Part shown: positions 46,708 to 48,491 of the stretch, in pieces | Position numbering within the stretch: the stretch's first letter is position 1 | Layout: each line of letters opens with the position of its first letter | NCBI GenBank assembly: GCA_019689585.1 | Contig: JADGHG010000004.1 | Span: forward strand, 1 to 48,491 | DNA from: Clostridia bacterium | GTDB taxonomy: Bacteria > Bacillota > Sulfobacillia > RBS10-35 > JADGHG01 | Reading direction: 5' to 3' | Length of the DNA: 48,491 nucleotides | Translations under genes and position numbers: made by a program | Notes under the pieces: model-generated | Seen by the model: only the letters and a program-made list of their open reading frames with translations | Database searches by the model: none | Told to the model about the DNA's origin: nothing

Positions 46708-46766
46708 CACCACGCCGGCCGTCGTTGCCGCCCGCTGCGCGAGCCGTCATCATCACGGCGAAGAGG

Positions 46767-47153
46767 GTGAGGGCGGCGATCGTCGGCACCGGCGTCGACC
46801 TGGTCGAGGTCGAGCGCGTCCGGCGGCTGGTCGCGCGCCGGCCGGAGGCCCTCGCCCGCCTCTTCACCGGGCGCGAGCAGGCGGTGGCCCGCGGGCCCCA
46901 CGCGGCCGAGCGGCTCGCCGGCACGTTCGCCGCCAAGGAGGCGGCGCTCAAGGCGCTCGGGACGGGGCTCCGGCGCATGGCCTTCCGCGAGGTCGAGATC
47001 GTGCGCGACTCCTACGGCCGCCCGAGCCTCCGCCTTTCGGGGCGCGCCTTAGAGCGCGCGCAGGAGATCGGCGCGCGGCGCTTCCACGTGTCGATCAGCC
47101 ACCTGGGCTCGTTCGCGGTGGCGAGCGTGATCGCGGAGGCGGACGGCCTGTGA
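46767..47153 (+). CDS. acpS: holo-[acyl-carrier-protein] synthase
   Basis: [48 protein letters not shown]. Confidence 0.95.
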   Translation: MRAAIVGTGVDLVEVERVRRLVARRPEALARLFTGREQAVARGPHAAERLAGTFAAKEAALKALGTGLRRMAFREVEIVRDSYGRPSLRLSGRALERAQEIGARRFHVSISHLGSFAVASVIAEADGL

Positions 47154-48491
47154 TCCGCGTCGTGACGGCCGAGGCGATGCGGGCCGCCGACGCCTGGACG
47201 ATCGCGCGCGGCACGCCCGCGGGCGAGCTCATGGAGCGGGCGGGCCGCTCGCTCGCCGAAGCCGCCTGGCGCCGCCTGCTTCGGCGCGGCGAGGCGCCGG
47301 GGCGCGTCGTCGTCGTCGCCGGCCTCGGGAACAACGCCGGGGACGGCTTCGTGGCGGCGCGCCTCCTCCGCGCGCGGGGCGCGTCCGTGCGGGTCGCCTT
47401 GGCGGCGGGCGGGGACCGCCTCGCGGGCGACGCCGCGCGCGCGCTCGCGCGGCTCCGCGCCGAGGCGCCGGACGTCGAGGTCGCCCCGGCGCCCCGCCCC
47501 TCGGAGCTCGCGGAGCTTCTCCGCCCCGCCGACCTCGCGCTCGACGCGCTCCTCGGGACGGGCGCGAAGGGCGCGCCGCGGCCGCCGATCGCCCAGGCGG
47601 TCGAGGCACTCGCCGAGGCGGGCCGACCCGTCCTGGCCGTCGACCTGCCGTCGGGGCTCGACGCCGACACCGGCAGGGCGCCCGGCGTCGCGGTGCGCGC
47701 CGAGGCGACCCTCTGCCTCGGCGCGCTCAAGCTCGGCTGCCTCACCGGCCCCGACGCCGGCCTGGCGGGGGAGGTCGAGCTCGGCCCGATCGGGATCCCC
47801 GAGGAGGCCTACGAGGCGTCCGGCCTGCCGGCCATCTTCGCGCTCGAGGCGGCCGACGTGGCGGCGCGGCTCGGGGCGCGGCCGCGCTCGGGCCACAAGG
47901 GGTCGTTCGGCCGCGTCCTCGTCGTCGCCGGCTCGGTCGGCTACTCGGGCGCGGCCGTCCTGGCGGCGCGGGGCGCCTTGCGCGGGGGGGCGGGGCTGGT
48001 CGCCGTGCTCACGCCTGCGCCCGCCTGGCCGGTCGTCGCGAGCCTCGTGCCCGAGGCGACCGTCTTCCCCGGCCCGGCCGACGGCGACGGTCGGCTCGAC
48101 GCCGACGCCTGGGCCGCCCTCGCCCCGCACCTCGCCCGCGCCGACGCCGTCGTCCTCGGACCCGGGCTCGGCCTCGGCCCCGGGCCGGCGGCCCTCGTGC
48201 GGCGGATCGCCGCCGAATTCGCGGGGCCCCTCGTCCTCGACGCCGACGCCCTGCGCCTCCTCCCGGCCGAGGAGGTGCGCGGGCGCCGGGCGGACGGGCG
48301 ACTCACCGTGCTCACCCCCCACGCCGGCGAGATGGCGGCCGTCCTCGGTACGAGCCCGGCGGAGGTCGAGTCGGACCGGGCGGCCGCCGCGCGGCGGGCG
48401 GCCGAGCGCTCGGGGGCCGTCGTGGCGCTGAAGGGGGCGGGCACGATCGTGGCCGCGCCCGGGGGCGGTCCCCTCTACGTGAACCGGACGG
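47150..48491 (+). CDS. nnr: bifunctional NAD(P)H-hydrate epimerase / ADP-dependent NAD(P)H-hydrate dehydratase (truncated by window end)
   Basis: GLGNNAGDGFVAARLL, VDLPSGLDADTG, GHKGSFGRVLVVAGSVGYSGAA, LVLDADALRLL; frame open to 48491. Confidence 0.93.
   Translation, partial: MIRVVTAEAMRAADAWTIARGTPAGELMERAGRSLAEAAWRRLLRRGEAPGRVVVVAGLGNNAGDGFVAARLLRARGASVRVALAAGGDRLAGDAARALARLRAEAPDVEVAPAPRPSELAELLRPADLALDALLGTGAKGAPRPPIAQAVEALAEAGRPVLAVDLPSGLDADTGRAPGVAVRAEATLCLGALKLGCLTGPDAGLAGEVELGPIGIPEEAYEASGLPAIFALEAADVAARLGARPRSGHKGSFGRVLVVAGSVGYSGAAVLAARGALRGGAGLVAVLTPAPAWPVVASLVPEATVFPGPADGDGRLDADAWAALAPHLARADAVVLGPGLGLGPGPAALVRRIAAEFAGPLVLDADALRLLPAEEVRGRRADGRLTVLTPHAGEMAAVLGTSPAEVESDRAAAARRAAERSGAVVALKGAGTIVAAPGGGPLYVNRT

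Overview
Very GC-rich chromosomal window that reads as a spore-forming, probably thermophilic Bacillota genome (GerA-family germinant receptor, YIEGIA-family protein, rapZ-yvcK-whiA, rex, cdaA-cdaR-glmM-glmS). About 40 coding genes are supported; no rRNA, tRNA, CRISPR array or transposase was seen. Housekeeping content: trpS, uvrA, psd, uvrC, rapZ-yvcK-whiA-polyprenyl synthase-rex-cdaA-cdaR-glmM-glmS, ftsE-ftsX, ctaG/SCO1, moxR/DUF58/DUF4129, serS, nagZ-like GH3, sufB, acpS, nnr. Candidates worth a second look: (1) a two-gene AAA ATPase + DUF4276 (TOPRIM-like) cassette between nagZ and sufB, resembling a split OLD-type defence module; (2) a tightly coupled seven-gene operon joining CtaG/SCO1 copper-assembly genes to FtsEX, a PcsB/CwlO-like coiled-coil protein without a recognisable hydrolase domain and an SLH-like protein, with two predicted mature proteins beginning with histidine; (3) a psd-linked DedA::PIG-L deacetylase fusion; (4) a YojF(DUF1806)::BshB2-type PIG-L fusion; (5) a DUF2089/DUF4097/SHOCT-like cassette in which all three proteins share one short helical module, preceded by an AT-rich 16-bp perfect palindrome; (6) a structured glmM-glmS leader that does not look like the classical glmS ribozyme. 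All calls were made by eye; no database search was run.
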